From assembly GCA_963711005.1 (NCBI GenBank), contig CAVQCJ010000006.1, forward strand, positions 682,001-746,000: a stretch of DNA of 64,000 nucleotides, written 5' to 3'. The first letter of the stretch is position 1. Each line of letters opens with the position of its first letter. The notes below the pieces were generated by a model. The model was given only the letters and a program-made list of their open reading frames with translations, was not told where the DNA came from and made no database searches. A program made the translations under genes and the position numbers. Shown here one piece after another: positions 18,500 to 27,366 of the stretch. This stretch comes from CAVQCJ01 sp963711005. GTDB lineage: Bacteria > Actinomycetota > Actinomycetes > Prado026.

Positions 18500-19476
18500 G
18501 ACGCGCCTGCGCCACTCGTGACGAACCGAGTCAGGGCTTCCACCGGCTCGTCGGTCCCGTTCTCGGCGAAGGCGACCGCTGCATCCACCTCGGCCGTCAC
18601 CTCGGTCTCCATCGCGGTGAGCCGGTCGTCGTCGGCCGCGCCGTCGGCGTGCATCCGCTCGGCGAGGAGCAGCAGGGGGTCACGCAGCCGCCACTGCTCG
18701 ACCTCCGCCTTCTCGCGGTAGCGGTCCGGGTCGTACATCGAGTGGGCGCGGAACCGGTAGGTCCTGGCTTCCAGGAAGACCGGTCCGCCGCCATCGCGCA
18801 CCAGCTCGACGGCCCGCCTGGCGGCATCCCAGACCGCGACCACGTCCATGCCGTCGCAGGTCCAGGCGGGCACCTCGTACGAGGACGCCTTGATAGCCAG
18901 GTTGGTCTCGGACTCGGACCGGTCCAGGGCGGTGCCCATCGCGTACATGTTGTTCTCGCACAGGAACAGCACCGGCAGCCGCCACAGCGCCGCGAGGTTC
19001 ATCGACTCGTGGAACTCCCCCTCGGCCATGGCGCCCTCGCCGAAGAAGCAGACGGTGACGCGGTCCTGACCGAGCATCCGGTCGGCCAGTCCCAGGCCCA
19101 CCGCCAGGGGCAGCCCGCCCGCGACGATCGCATTGCCGCCGTAGAACCGCATCGGCGCGTGGAACAGGTGCATCGAGCCCCCGTGTCCGCGGCAGACTCC
19201 TTCGACCCGCCCGAACATCTCGGCCATGACCGCGTCCATGGGGACGCCGCGGGCGAGGGCCTGGCCGTGGTCGCGGTACGTCGCCACGACGGCATCGTCG
19301 GGACGCAGGTGCGGCAGCACTCCGGCCGCGACCGCCTCCTCCCCGATGTACAGGTGCAGGAAGCCGCGGATCTTCGCAGCGCTGTACAGCTCGGCGCAGC
19401 GCTCCTCGAACCGTCGGATCCGGAGCATCGAGTGGTACAGCTCCAGCAGGTCGGGCCGGTGAGCCATGGCAGTCAC
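18496..19476 (-). CDS. 2-oxoacid dehydrogenase E1 component, alpha subunit
   Basis: About 326 aa. IRRFEERCAELYSAAKIRGF, HLYIGEEAVAAGV and the thiamine-diphosphate motif region FFGEGAMAEGEFHESMNLAA ending in LCENNMYAMGT (GDG-type motif as GEG...NN) identify it. The C-terminal YRFRAHSMYDPDRYREKAEV is the usual phosphorylation-loop segment. The GTG at 19476 overlaps the upstream synthetase stop (GTGA), matching the operon style; an ATG three codons later is the alternative. The open frame continues far upstream but only as shadow. Confidence 0.9.
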   Translation of the reverse strand: MTAMAHRPDLLELYHSMLRIRRFEERCAELYSAAKIRGFLHLYIGEEAVAAGVLPHLRPDDAVVATYRDHGQALARGVPMDAVMAEMFGRVEGVCRGHGGSMHLFHAPMRFYGGNAIVAGGLPLAVGLGLADRMLGQDRVTVCFFGEGAMAEGEFHESMNLAALWRLPVLFLCENNMYAMGTALDRSESETNLAIKASSYEVPAWTCDGMDVVAVWDAARRAVELVRDGGGPVFLEARTYRFRAHSMYDPDRYREKAEVEQWRLRDPLLLLAERMHADGAADDDRLTAMETEVTAEVDAAVAFAENGTDEPVEALTRFVTSGAGAS

Positions 19477-21305
19477 GACGACCGCCCCGCCACCGGCTCG
19501 GTCACGGGCTCGGTCACCGGTCCGGCCGGCGTCTCGAGTGCGGACACGTCCCCCTCGGGCAGGCCGAGGGCACGCGCCTTGAGCAGCCGACGCATGATCT
19601 TGCCGCTGCGGGTGTGCGGGAGGTCGGGGTCGAACGAGATCTCCCGCGGGGCCACCGCCGGGCCGAGGCGCTTGCGGGCGAACCCGTAGATCTGTGTCCG
19701 TAGTGCGTCGTCGGGCTCGAACCCCGGGCGCAGCGAGACGTAGGCCTTGACCACCTCGCCGGCCACCGGGTCCGGGACTCCGATGACTCCGGCCTCGGCG
19801 ACCGCCGGGTGCTCCATCAGCACGCTCTCCACCTCGAACGGACCGATGAGGTGTCCGGCGGACTTGATCACGTCGTCGCCGCGCCCGACGAACCAGAACC
19901 AGCCGCCCGCGTCCCGGCGCACCAGGTCGCCGGACAGGTACCACGAACCCACGAAGGACTCGCGGTAGCGCTCTTCGGCCCCCAGGTACGCGCGCATCAT
20001 CGACGGCCAGGGCGTCCGCAGGGCGAGCTCGCCCTGCTCGTCGGGGCGGCTCACCAGCTCGGGCTCACCGTCCGCCCCGACCACCGCGTGCCCGGAGGGG
20101 TCGCGCCGGACGAGGGCGGCCTCGATGCCGGGCACCGGACGACCCATCGAGCCTGGCCTGACCTCGGCACCGGCGAAGTTCGCCACCATGATCGCGCCGG
20201 TCTCGGTCTGCCACCACGTGTCGTGGATCGGGCGGGACAGGGTCTCCATCCCCCAGACGACGACCTCGGGGTTCAGCGGCTCTCCGACGCTTGCCACGTG
20301 CCGCAGCGCAGAGAGGTCACGCTCGCGTGCCAGCTCGGGGCCGGCCCGCATCAGCATCCGCAGCGCGGTGGGCGCTGTGTACCAGACCGTGACCCGTTGT
20401 TCCTCGAGGATCGAGTACCACCGGGCCGCGTCGAACTCGAGCTCGTCGACCACGCACGTGACTCCGCAGGTGAGCGGAGCGACGATCCCGTACGCGGTGC
20501 CGGTCACCCAGCCCGGGTCGGCCGTGCACCAGAACACATCGCCGTCGCGCAGGTCCAGGACGTACCGCCCCGTCATGCAGTGCGCGACGACGGCGTCGTG
20601 CACGTGCACCGCGCCCTTGGGCGTACCGGTCGTACCGCTGGTGAAGTGCACGAGAGCGATGTCCTCGGGGCCGGTCGGTTCGATCGGCGCGCGCGGCGAC
20701 CCCAGCGCCATCAGCCCTTCCAGCGACTGGACCCCTGGTCCGTCGACGGTGTCGGCGTCGGGCCCGATGAGCAGCACATGGTCCAGCCACGGCAGGTCGG
20801 GGCGCAGTGCGGCGATCTTCCGGCGGTAGATGCTCGCCGTCGTGACGAGCACCCGGCCGCGGCCCAGCTCGAGACGCTGGCGCACCGGCTCGGGGCCGAA
20901 GGCGGAGAACAGCGGGGAGAACGCGCACCCTGCCTTCAGGCTGCCCAGGACGGCGATGTACAGGTCCGGGAGCCGGCCGGCCAGCCCGTAGACCACGTCA
21001 CCGCGACGGACACCCAGCAGCCGCAGCACGTCGGCGAACCGGTTCGTCCGGTCGGCGAGCTGCGCATAGGTCAGCTCGCAGTCGACACCGTCCTCGCCGA
21101 GGAAGCGCAGGGCCGGCACGGCCCCCTGGCCGTGCACGACATGACGGTCCACGGCCTCGTACGCCATGTTGAGCCCGCCGTCGGGCAGACCGTCGAGCCA
21201 GGACCTGGCCTGGTCCCAGCTGAAGCCCGCATAGGCCGTCTCGTAGTCCGGCATGTTGGCCTGGCCGGCCAGGGCCGGGTCCTTCGCGATCGCGGGTCGG
21301 GACAT
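19473..21305 (-). CDS. Acetate/acyl-CoA ligase (AMP-forming, ANL family)
   Basis: 611 aa. The P-loop is VHFTSGTTGTPKGAVHVHDA; the A5 region is DTWWQTETGAIMVANF; the A8 hinge is SGDLVRRDAGGWFWFVGRGD followed by DVIKSAGHLIGPFEVE; the catalytic lysine is in HTRSGKIMRRLL. The family's KAGCAFSPLFSAFGPEPV is also present. The C-terminus ends with a short direct repeat TEPVTEPV. The ATG at 21305 has GAGG 5 nt upstream. Second gene of the operon; with PDH and PEP synthase it would link acetate, acetyl-CoA and PEP. It resembles AcsA-type acetate ligases, but specificity is inferred. Confidence 0.9.
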   Translation of the reverse strand: MSRPAIAKDPALAGQANMPDYETAYAGFSWDQARSWLDGLPDGGLNMAYEAVDRHVVHGQGAVPALRFLGEDGVDCELTYAQLADRTNRFADVLRLLGVRRGDVVYGLAGRLPDLYIAVLGSLKAGCAFSPLFSAFGPEPVRQRLELGRGRVLVTTASIYRRKIAALRPDLPWLDHVLLIGPDADTVDGPGVQSLEGLMALGSPRAPIEPTGPEDIALVHFTSGTTGTPKGAVHVHDAVVAHCMTGRYVLDLRDGDVFWCTADPGWVTGTAYGIVAPLTCGVTCVVDELEFDAARWYSILEEQRVTVWYTAPTALRMLMRAGPELARERDLSALRHVASVGEPLNPEVVVWGMETLSRPIHDTWWQTETGAIMVANFAGAEVRPGSMGRPVPGIEAALVRRDPSGHAVVGADGEPELVSRPDEQGELALRTPWPSMMRAYLGAEERYRESFVGSWYLSGDLVRRDAGGWFWFVGRGDDVIKSAGHLIGPFEVESVLMEHPAVAEAGVIGVPDPVAGEVVKAYVSLRPGFEPDDALRTQIYGFARKRLGPAVAPREISFDPDLPHTRSGKIMRRLLKARALGLPEGDVSALETPAGPVTEPVTEPVAGRSS

Positions 21306-21312
21306 GGCTGCC

Positions 21313-22485
21313 TCACTGCGTCCCGAAGCGGCAGACGGCGCCGAGGCCGTCCGCGGGTTGCCCGGGCGCATCGGGCGGGACCACCCGGACGTGCGCCCCG
21401 GACAGCAGGGCCGCCCGTACCGCGACGTCCACGAGGTTCCCGGCTCGTACCGGCTCGCCGGACGCCCGCGCCGAGGCGTGGTCCCGGAACACGACGGTGG
21501 GACCGGTCCCGAACCACGCGACGCGCGGATCGTCCTCTTCGGGCACGACCAGCAGCGCAGCGACCCTGCCCGCAGCCAGCGCGTCGATCGTGGCGGCGCT
21601 CCCTTCGACCGCATGCTCCCCCGGGTCCAGATGGGACTGGAAGTACTCGAGCAGGCTGGCCGTCTGCGCATGCGCCGCGTCGCGCAGCACCTCCTCGACC
21701 TGCACCCCGCGGCCGGCCTGCGAACCGTCCGCCGAGCGCCCGCCGCTGATGTGCCGGACCAGGACCCGCGGCTCGTCCGGGAGTCGCTCGGCCAGGAGCT
21801 GCAGCGCGCGGACGTCGCCGGACACCACGAGCACCTGCGCGCCGTGCTCCGCCAGCGCCGCGGTCGTCTCCTCGGCGACCCGCTCCGCGTTGTGCCGCCA
21901 GCTGTCCTCCGCGCGACGCTGGTAGCGGGGCTGCGACCAGCCGCCGGGAGCGTTGCGCTCGATCTCGTCGTCCGGGCCGGCCACCCGCCAGGTCCTGGCC
22001 GGCTCGTCGCCGCCGCGGGACGCCGTGAAGTCGGCGCCGGTCCGGTCGGTGACGACCAGGACGTACGGTGGCCGGTCCTGCCGCCAGGCGAGCAGCGGGA
22101 GGATCGGCGGCGGGGCTGCGAGACCGGCGCGGTCGGGGATCCTGGTGCTTGCGAGCCGTTGCTCGTGCACCACGGCGCCGTCGGCGGCGACGAACACGGC
22201 GAGCGTGTCCGGCGCCTCCTTGGTCGCGCCGAAGACGGTAGCCAGGGTGGTCACCGCCGGCTCAGCAGCACCAGCGAGGAGGAGCTGGTCGACGATCCGC
22301 CGCCAGCGCAGGTCCCGCTCCCGCTCGCCGAGCGAGTCCAGTCCCGCGTACACGAAGGCGAGATCTGTCGGCGCCCGCACCAGCTCGCGCAGCGCCGAGT
22401 GCTCCGGACCCGCGTTCAGCATCGCTTGGACGGGCACCTCCCGCGACGACCCGTCCGTCCCTGCCCGATCAGTCCTGGTGACCAC
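21313..22485 (-). CDS. baeRF-type (eRF1/Vms1-like) protein, Rv2629 family
   Basis: 390 aa soluble protein. The segments LAFVYAGLDSLGERERDLRW, TLAVFVAADGAVVHEQRL, PYVLVVTDRTGADFTASRGG, VLVVSGDVRALQLLAERLPD and the C-terminal VAALLVVPEEDDPRVAWFGT resemble the bacterial archaeo-eukaryotic release-factor-like family. That family includes the hypoxia-induced mycobacterial Rv2629. Its job is poorly known; a ribosome- or stress-related role is family inference. The GTG start has AAGGAG about 10 nt upstream. It is the promoter-proximal gene of the operon, with an inverted repeat 80 bp ahead. Confidence 0.78.
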   Translation of the reverse strand: MVTRTDRAGTDGSSREVPVQAMLNAGPEHSALRELVRAPTDLAFVYAGLDSLGERERDLRWRRIVDQLLLAGAAEPAVTTLATVFGATKEAPDTLAVFVAADGAVVHEQRLASTRIPDRAGLAAPPPILPLLAWRQDRPPYVLVVTDRTGADFTASRGGDEPARTWRVAGPDDEIERNAPGGWSQPRYQRRAEDSWRHNAERVAEETTAALAEHGAQVLVVSGDVRALQLLAERLPDEPRVLVRHISGGRSADGSQAGRGVQVEEVLRDAAHAQTASLLEYFQSHLDPGEHAVEGSAATIDALAAGRVAALLVVPEEDDPRVAWFGTGPTVVFRDHASARASGEPVRAGNLVDVAVRAALLSGAHVRVVPPDAPGQPADGLGAVCRFGTQ

Positions 22486-22563
22486 GGTCCGCCATCTCCT
22501 TCGTTCGACGTGCGCTCGAAGGCGTCCTGCTCCCTACGCAAGCAGAGACGCGCCGACCCGTGG

Positions 22564-22594
22564 AGGGTCGAAGGTCCTGGTGACCTTCGACCCT
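22564..22594. promoter_or_regulatory. Perfect 13-bp inverted repeat, candidate operator
   Basis: Arms AGGGTCGAAGGTC (22564-22576) and GACCTTCGACCCT (22582-22594) with 5-nt spacer CTGGT. It lies in the divergent region between the baeRF operon (GTG 22485) and the SDR gene (ATG 22650). Each arm also reads as a GGG-x-C-N4-G-x-C half-palindrome resembling DosR/DevR boxes; the assignment to that regulator is inference. Confidence 0.55.
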
Positions 22595-22649
22595 GCTGCC
22601 ACTCCCGGGCCGGAGCTAGCGTCGGGCCGGGACGACGGAGGTGGCTGCC

Positions 22650-23399
22650 ATGGCCCGACTGGACGGGAAGATCGCGATCGTCACGGGTGCGGCCCGCGGC
22701 ATGGGACTGGCCGAGGCGCAGCTGTTCTGCGCCGAGGGGGCGCGGGTGGTCCTGGCCGACGTCATGGACGCCGACGGGACGCTGGCGGCCAAGGAGCTGG
22801 GCCCGGACGCGGTCTACCTGAACCTCGACGTGACCTGCGAGGCCGACTGGCGGCACGTCCTCGCCGAGACCCAGCGGGTGTTCGGGGTGCCTGACGTCCT
22901 GGTCAACAACGCCGGCATCCTGCGGTACGGCCCGATCGTGCAGATGCCGCAGGTCGAGTTCGAGTCGGTGCTGGCCGTCAACCTCGTCGGGCCGTTCCTC
23001 GGGATGAAGGTGGTCGGCGCTGCGATGGCGGCCGCCGGCCGCGGCTCGATCGTGAACGTGTCGTCGATCGGCGGCATGATCGGCTACTCGCAGCTCGGCG
23101 CGTACGTCGCCAGCAAGTGGGGCCTGCGTGGGCTGACGAAGACCGCGGCGCTCGAGCTCGGCCGGTCGGGCGTCCGGGTGAACTCGCTGCACCCCGGCGG
23201 CGTGGACACCCCGATGACGAACGCCGGCGGCGGTCCCGTCGACCAGTCGCCGTACGCCGGCCAGCCCATCCCGCGCATCGGCCGGGCGGAGGAGATCGCC
23301 AACCTCGCGCTCTTCCTGGCCTCGGACGAGTCGTCCTACAGCACGGGCTCGGAGTTCGTCGCCGACGGCGGGGTCACGGCAGGCCAGTCCCTCGGCTGA
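22650..23399 (+). CDS. Short-chain dehydrogenase/reductase
   Basis: 249 aa classical SDR. Nucleotide loop TGAARGMG (residues 11-18), NNAG, catalytic Ser in VNVSSIGG and Y-x3-K in AYVASKWGL, then the C-terminal GG(V)TAGQ typical of 3-alpha/20-beta-hydroxysteroid-type members. The Asp in VLADVMDADG suggests NAD preference. The ATG at 22650 follows GGAGG with 8-nt spacing. Substrate unknown. It shares its upstream region with the divergent baeRF operon, so co-regulation is possible. Confidence 0.88.
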   Translation: MARLDGKIAIVTGAARGMGLAEAQLFCAEGARVVLADVMDADGTLAAKELGPDAVYLNLDVTCEADWRHVLAETQRVFGVPDVLVNNAGILRYGPIVQMPQVEFESVLAVNLVGPFLGMKVVGAAMAAAGRGSIVNVSSIGGMIGYSQLGAYVASKWGLRGLTKTAALELGRSGVRVNSLHPGGVDTPMTNAGGGPVDQSPYAGQPIPRIGRAEEIANLALFLASDESSYSTGSEFVADGGVTAGQSLG

Positions 23400-23466
23400 A
23401 CGCACGCCGCAGCACGGGCGGACAGGCAGCGAATAGGGTGGGCACCGGCCGTAGCCGAGGAGTGCG

Positions 23467-24324
23467 ATGGACGAGGGCGACAACACCCGACCGCTCGAGG
23501 CCGGGGTGGTCAGGGACTTCCGGGTGAACCTGTCCTACGGCGAGTACCTGCATCTGGACGAGCTCCTGTCGGCGCAGCACCTGGTCAGCCGTCCGCCGCA
23601 CCACGACGAGCTGCTGTTCGTGATCCAGCACCAGACCTCCGAGCTCTGGCTCAAGCTGATGCTGCACGAGCTGCGCTTCGCCCGGCGCAGCCTCGCCGAG
23701 GACGACCTGCGCCGCGCGCTCAAGGGACTGGCCAGGGTCAAGCACATCCAGCGCACGCTGACCGAGCAGTGGTCCGTGCTCGCGACGCTCACGCCGTCCG
23801 AGTACGCCGAGTTCCGGCGGTTCCTGGGGACGTCGTCGGGGTTCCAGTCGTTCCAGTACCGCGCGGTGGAGTTTGCCCTGGGCAACAAGAACGCCGACAT
23901 GCTCGAGGTGTTCGCGCACGACGACGCGGCCCGCGCGATGCTCGCCGAGCTGTTGGCCGAGCCCAGCCTGTACGACGAGTTCCTGCGTTACCTGGCCAGG
24001 CACGGGCACGACGTCCCGCCGCCGTTGCTCAGACGCGACGTGACGCGTGCGCATGCGTACACCGCCGAGCTCGTCCCGGTCTTCTACCGCATCTACGAGT
24101 CCCCCGAGCAGCACTGGGAGGCGTACGAGACCTGTGAGGAGCTCGTCGACCTAGAGGAGAACTTCCAGCTGTGGCGGTTCCGCCATCTGAAGACCGTCGA
24201 GCGGCTCATCGGACACAAGCGCGGCACCGGCGGTTCGAGCGGCGTGAACTTCCTCAGGGCCGCGCTCGAGCTCAGCTTCTTCCCGGAGCTGTACGCCGTC
24301 CGCACCGAGATCGGCTCGACCTGA
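23467..24324 (+). CDS. kynA: Tryptophan 2,3-dioxygenase
   Basis: 285 aa haem dioxygenase opening the indole ring of L-tryptophan to N-formylkynurenine. Family landmarks: LSYGEYLHLDELLSAQ, DELLFVIQHQTSELWLKLML, GTSSGFQSFQYRAVEFALGN, and the proximal haem His in RFRHLKTVERLIGHKRGTGG followed by SSGVNFL. RBS GAGGAG and ATG. No kynurenine formamidase or kynureninase is adjacent. The neighbouring GlcG/HbpS protein is also of a haem-related family, but it is convergent and may be coincidental. Confidence 0.95.
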   Translation: MDEGDNTRPLEAGVVRDFRVNLSYGEYLHLDELLSAQHLVSRPPHHDELLFVIQHQTSELWLKLMLHELRFARRSLAEDDLRRALKGLARVKHIQRTLTEQWSVLATLTPSEYAEFRRFLGTSSGFQSFQYRAVEFALGNKNADMLEVFAHDDAARAMLAELLAEPSLYDEFLRYLARHGHDVPPPLLRRDVTRAHAYTAELVPVFYRIYESPEQHWEAYETCEELVDLEENFQLWRFRHLKTVERLIGHKRGTGGSSGVNFLRAALELSFFPELYAVRTEIGST

Positions 24325-24349
24325 GGTTCGGAGCCGGGGCCGTGACCGG

Positions 24350-24784
24350 CTAGCCGACCCGCAGCTCGGCGAGCGCGGCGGCCGCACACTCCGCGTCCTG
24401 CTCGGCGGTCCCGCCACTCACGCCGATGGCACCGGCCAGCTGGCCGCTCGAGAGTATCGGCAGGCCACCCGCGTACACCACGATCCGACCGCCTGCGGTC
24501 GAGGTGAGCCCCCAGTCGGCCCCGCCGGGCTGCGTGGACACGTGCAGGTCGCCGGACGGCATCTGCCAGAGCGCCGCCGTGTACGCCTTGTCCTGCGCCA
24601 GCCGCAGCGAACCCAGCGGCGCCGCGTCCATCCGGGCTGCCGCGACCAGGTCGCCGGCCCGGTCGGTCACCGCGACCGACACGGCGACGCCCCGTGCGGC
24701 GGCAGCCGCACAGGTCGTGCGCACCAGGTCCTGCGCCAGGCGCAGGCTGACCTCCGGCCGGCGGTGGAAGAGCGGCTCGCTCAT
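24350..24784 (-). CDS. GlcG/HbpS-family protein
   Basis: 144 aa. RAGDLVAAARMDAAPLGSLR, ADWGLTSTAGGRIVVYAGGL and GAIGVSGGTAEQDAECAAAA are the standard GlcG/HbpS (formerly DUF336) segments. HbpS of Streptomyces binds haem and signals redox stress; other members take part in propanediol or glycolate loci. No signal peptide is seen, so it is probably cytosolic. Last gene of the polyamine-type ABC operon, overlapping the lipoprotein stop (ATGA). Confidence 0.85.
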   Translation of the reverse strand: MSEPLFHRRPEVSLRLAQDLVRTTCAAAAARGVAVSVAVTDRAGDLVAAARMDAAPLGSLRLAQDKAYTAALWQMPSGDLHVSTQPGGADWGLTSTAGGRIVVYAGGLPILSSGQLAGAIGVSGGTAEQDAECAAAALAELRVG

Positions 24785-25392
24785 GGTGTCCTCTCCTCGT
24801 TCGACGGCGTCATCAGGTCGAGCAGCAGTAGCCGGGTCGCGTCCGGTCCGTTGATCTCCAGCCACGAAAGGCGTGCGCCATCCTGCACGACGCCGACGAG
24901 CACCGGGTTGGCCAGGTGGCACGAGCACAGCGGCGGCTCGAACTCGTAGCCGGACCCCTGTGCCGACGCGATCGGGGCGACCTGCGTCGCGCCACCGAAC
25001 CAGCTGTCGGCGTTGGCGCGGACGTACGACAGGAAGGCCGCGGCGCCGGCCCGGTCGCGGAAGGCGAGCGTCCGGCTGGCGACGAACGTGAGGTGCCGCG
25101 AAGGGCCCTGGAAGGTGCGCTCGCGCCCTCCCACGTAGTTGTCCGAGTACAGCTGCGCCACCACTCCGGGGAGGGTGGCATCCTTCGCCAGCTCGGCGGC
25201 CGGCAGCCGCCTCTCCTTGGTCGTCAGCGAGGGCAGGACGGTCGCGGCGAGCACGGGCAGGGACGGCTGGCTGATGCTCGGCCCCCCGGCGGCGGCGGCG
25301 GCGTCCGTTCCCGTCGATCGGGAGGCGCACGACATGAGCATGCCGAGGACGGCGGCGCCGATGGCGACGGCGGCGAACGCCCGCGGCTTCAT
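24781..25392 (-). CDS. Lipoprotein of unknown function in ABC operon
   Basis: 203 aa from the ATG at 25392, which overlaps the ATPase stop (ATGA). The signal MKPRAFAAVAIGAAVLGMLM ends at a lipobox SC-A. The mature part contains LYSDNYVGGRERTFQGPSRH and CSCHLANPVLVGVVQDGARL, with a C-x-C-H pair. The latter part resembles NosL-like or copper-type lipoproteins only loosely; I do not assign a family. Co-transcription with a polyamine-type importer suggests an envelope accessory role. Confidence 0.72.
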   Translation of the reverse strand: MKPRAFAAVAIGAAVLGMLMSCASRSTGTDAAAAAGGPSISQPSLPVLAATVLPSLTTKERRLPAAELAKDATLPGVVAQLYSDNYVGGRERTFQGPSRHLTFVASRTLAFRDRAGAAAFLSYVRANADSWFGGATQVAPIASAQGSGYEFEPPLCSCHLANPVLVGVVQDGARLSWLEINGPDATRLLLLDLMTPSNEERTP

Positions 25393-26480
25393 CCGGACGC
25401 GGGGAGGACGCGCAGCGCCGCAGGCGGCAGATGGCACAGCACCCCGCGACCCATCGCCAGGTCGTTGTCGACGCCGGTGTTCTGGAGCAGCGCGGTGACC
25501 TTCTGCCCGTTGGCGAGAACCACCGTGACCTGCGTCCCGCTGCCGAGGTAGACGGCACGCTGGACCAGGGCCGGAAGCAGGTTCGGACCGGGGTCACCGC
25601 CGGTCACGATCTCGACGCGTTCGGGTCGGATCACCACCCTCACCCCGCCCCGCGCCGACGTGTCGCCCGCACCCGCCTCGAGCCGGAGCCCGCCGTCGAG
25701 CTCGACCGACGCCCTCGAACCGTCGGCGCCGGACGGACCGCTGACCGTGGCCGGCATCAGGTTGGAGACGCCCAGGAAGTCGGCGACGAACGCGGTGGCC
25801 GGCTCCTCGTACACGTCCCTGGGCCTGGCGACCTGCTCGACGCGCCCGTGGTTCATCACCGCGATCCGGTCGCTCATCGTCAGCGCCTCTTCCTGGTCGT
25901 GGGTCACGTAAACGAACGTGATGCCGACCTGCTCCTGCAGCTGCTTGAGCTCGACCTGGAGCTGCCGGCGGAGCTTCGCGTCCAGCGCGCCCAGCGGCTC
26001 GTCCAGCAGCAGCACGGCCGGCTTGAGCACCAGGGCCCGGGCGAGCGCGACCCGCTGCTGCTGCCCGCCGGACAGCTGCGCCGGCTTGCGGTCGGCGAAC
26101 CCGCCGAGCTCGACGAGGTCCAGCGCCTCCCGCACCCGGGTCCGGATCTCCGCCCTGTCGACGTGCTTGCGGCGCAGGCCGAACGCCACGTTGTCGAACA
26201 CCCGCAGGTGCGGGAAGAGCGCGTAGCTCTGGAAGACCGTGTGCACGTTGCGACGGCTGGGCGACACGTACGTCATGTCGTCGCCGTCGAGCAGGACCCG
26301 CCCGGACGTGGGCTGCTCGAACCCGGCGATCATGCGTAACGTGGTCGTCTTGCCGCACCCGGACGGCCCGAGGAGGGAGAAGAACTCGCCGGCTGGGATG
26401 TCCAGGTCGATCCCGTCCACCGCCCGCGCCACGCCGAAGCTCTTCGCGAGCTCCACCAGCTGAACCTCACCCGCGGACAT
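25389..26480 (-). CDS. potA: Spermidine/putrescine-type ABC transporter ATPase
   Basis: 363 aa. Walker A LLGPSGCGKTT, Q-loop QSYALFPHLRVFDNVAFGLR, signature LSGGQQQRVALARAL, Walker B LLLDEPLGALD, H-loop VTHDQEEALTMSDRIAVM, then a TOBE domain ending RVVIRPERVEIVTGGDPGPN. It powers import through the two permeases encoded upstream. The start overlaps the second permease by 14 bp. The substrate class is inferred from overall PotABCD resemblance. Confidence 0.93.
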   Translation of the reverse strand: MSAGEVQLVELAKSFGVARAVDGIDLDIPAGEFFSLLGPSGCGKTTTLRMIAGFEQPTSGRVLLDGDDMTYVSPSRRNVHTVFQSYALFPHLRVFDNVAFGLRRKHVDRAEIRTRVREALDLVELGGFADRKPAQLSGGQQQRVALARALVLKPAVLLLDEPLGALDAKLRRQLQVELKQLQEQVGITFVYVTHDQEEALTMSDRIAVMNHGRVEQVARPRDVYEEPATAFVADFLGVSNLMPATVSGPSGADGSRASVELDGGLRLEAGAGDTSARGGVRVVIRPERVEIVTGGDPGPNLLPALVQRAVYLGSGTQVTVVLANGQKVTALLQNTGVDNDLAMGRGVLCHLPPAALRVLPASG

Positions 26481-27366
26481 CGGACTCCTCGCCGCTCGTC
26501 GCCGGGACCGCGGCCGCGGCCTCGACCTCGTCCGTGGCGTCGGGCTCGCCCGCGTCGGGCCGACGACCCTCGAGCCGGCGTTCGGCGGTCCGGCGACCTG
26601 CCTCGGCCGCGAGGACGAGCAGCAGCGACAAGGCGATGACGACGGTGCCGATGGCGATCACCTCCGGAAGGAGCGCGGGGGTACGCGAGCTGGCGTAGAT
26701 GAAGACGGGGTACGTCGGCTCACCGGGCGGATAGAGGAACGAGGCGATCGCGAACTCGTCGAAGCTGGTCGTGAAGCAGATGAGGAAGCTGGAAACCAGC
26801 GAGGGGAGCAGCAACGGCAGCGTCACCAGGCGGAACGCGCTCAGGTCGGACGCACCCAGGTCCCTGGCGGCCTCGACCATCGCGGGGTCCAGCGACCGCA
26901 GCCTCGGGAGGATCACGAGGATGGAGAACGGCAATGCGATGACCACGTGCCCCATGGCGACCGCGAACAGCGAGTGCGGGATCCCGAGCGCCTGCAGCAG
27001 GATGAGCAGGCCGACCGCGAGCGAGATGTACGGCACCACCAGAGGCAGGAGCAGCATGGCCACGGTGACTCCGCGCAGCCGCAGCCGCGGAGCCGACAAG
27101 CCGATCGAGGCCATGACCCCGAGCGCGGTGGCCCCCAGCGACGCGAGGACCGCGATCTCAGCGCTGTGCACCAGCGCGCCTGTGAGCTCTCCGTTGCCGA
27201 ACGCCTGATGGAACCACTTCGTCGTGAACCCGGCCAGCGGCAGCGTCGGCGTCGTGCTGTCGTTCACCGAGAACACCATCAGCACCACCAGCGGTGCGAA
27301 CAGGAAGACCACGAACGCGACGAAGTACACCCACAGAGCAGTGCGGCCCACACGCCCTCCGTTCAC
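26467..27366 (-). CDS. potC: Spermidine/putrescine-type ABC permease (PotC-like)
   Basis: 299 aa with six predicted helices, starting ALWVYFVAFVVFLFAPLVVL. The EAA loop is EAARDLGASDLSAFRLVTLP. The C-terminal tail is acidic (ATDEVEAAAAVPATSGEESD), which is unusual. The GTG start overlaps the first permease stop (GTGA). It pairs with the other permease to form the membrane channel. Confidence 0.91.
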   Translation of the reverse strand: MNGGRVGRTALWVYFVAFVVFLFAPLVVLMVFSVNDSTTPTLPLAGFTTKWFHQAFGNGELTGALVHSAEIAVLASLGATALGVMASIGLSAPRLRLRGVTVAMLLLPLVVPYISLAVGLLILLQALGIPHSLFAVAMGHVVIALPFSILVILPRLRSLDPAMVEAARDLGASDLSAFRLVTLPLLLPSLVSSFLICFTTSFDEFAIASFLYPPGEPTYPVFIYASSRTPALLPEVIAIGTVVIALSLLLVLAAEAGRRTAERRLEGRRPDAGEPDATDEVEAAAAVPATSGEESDVRG

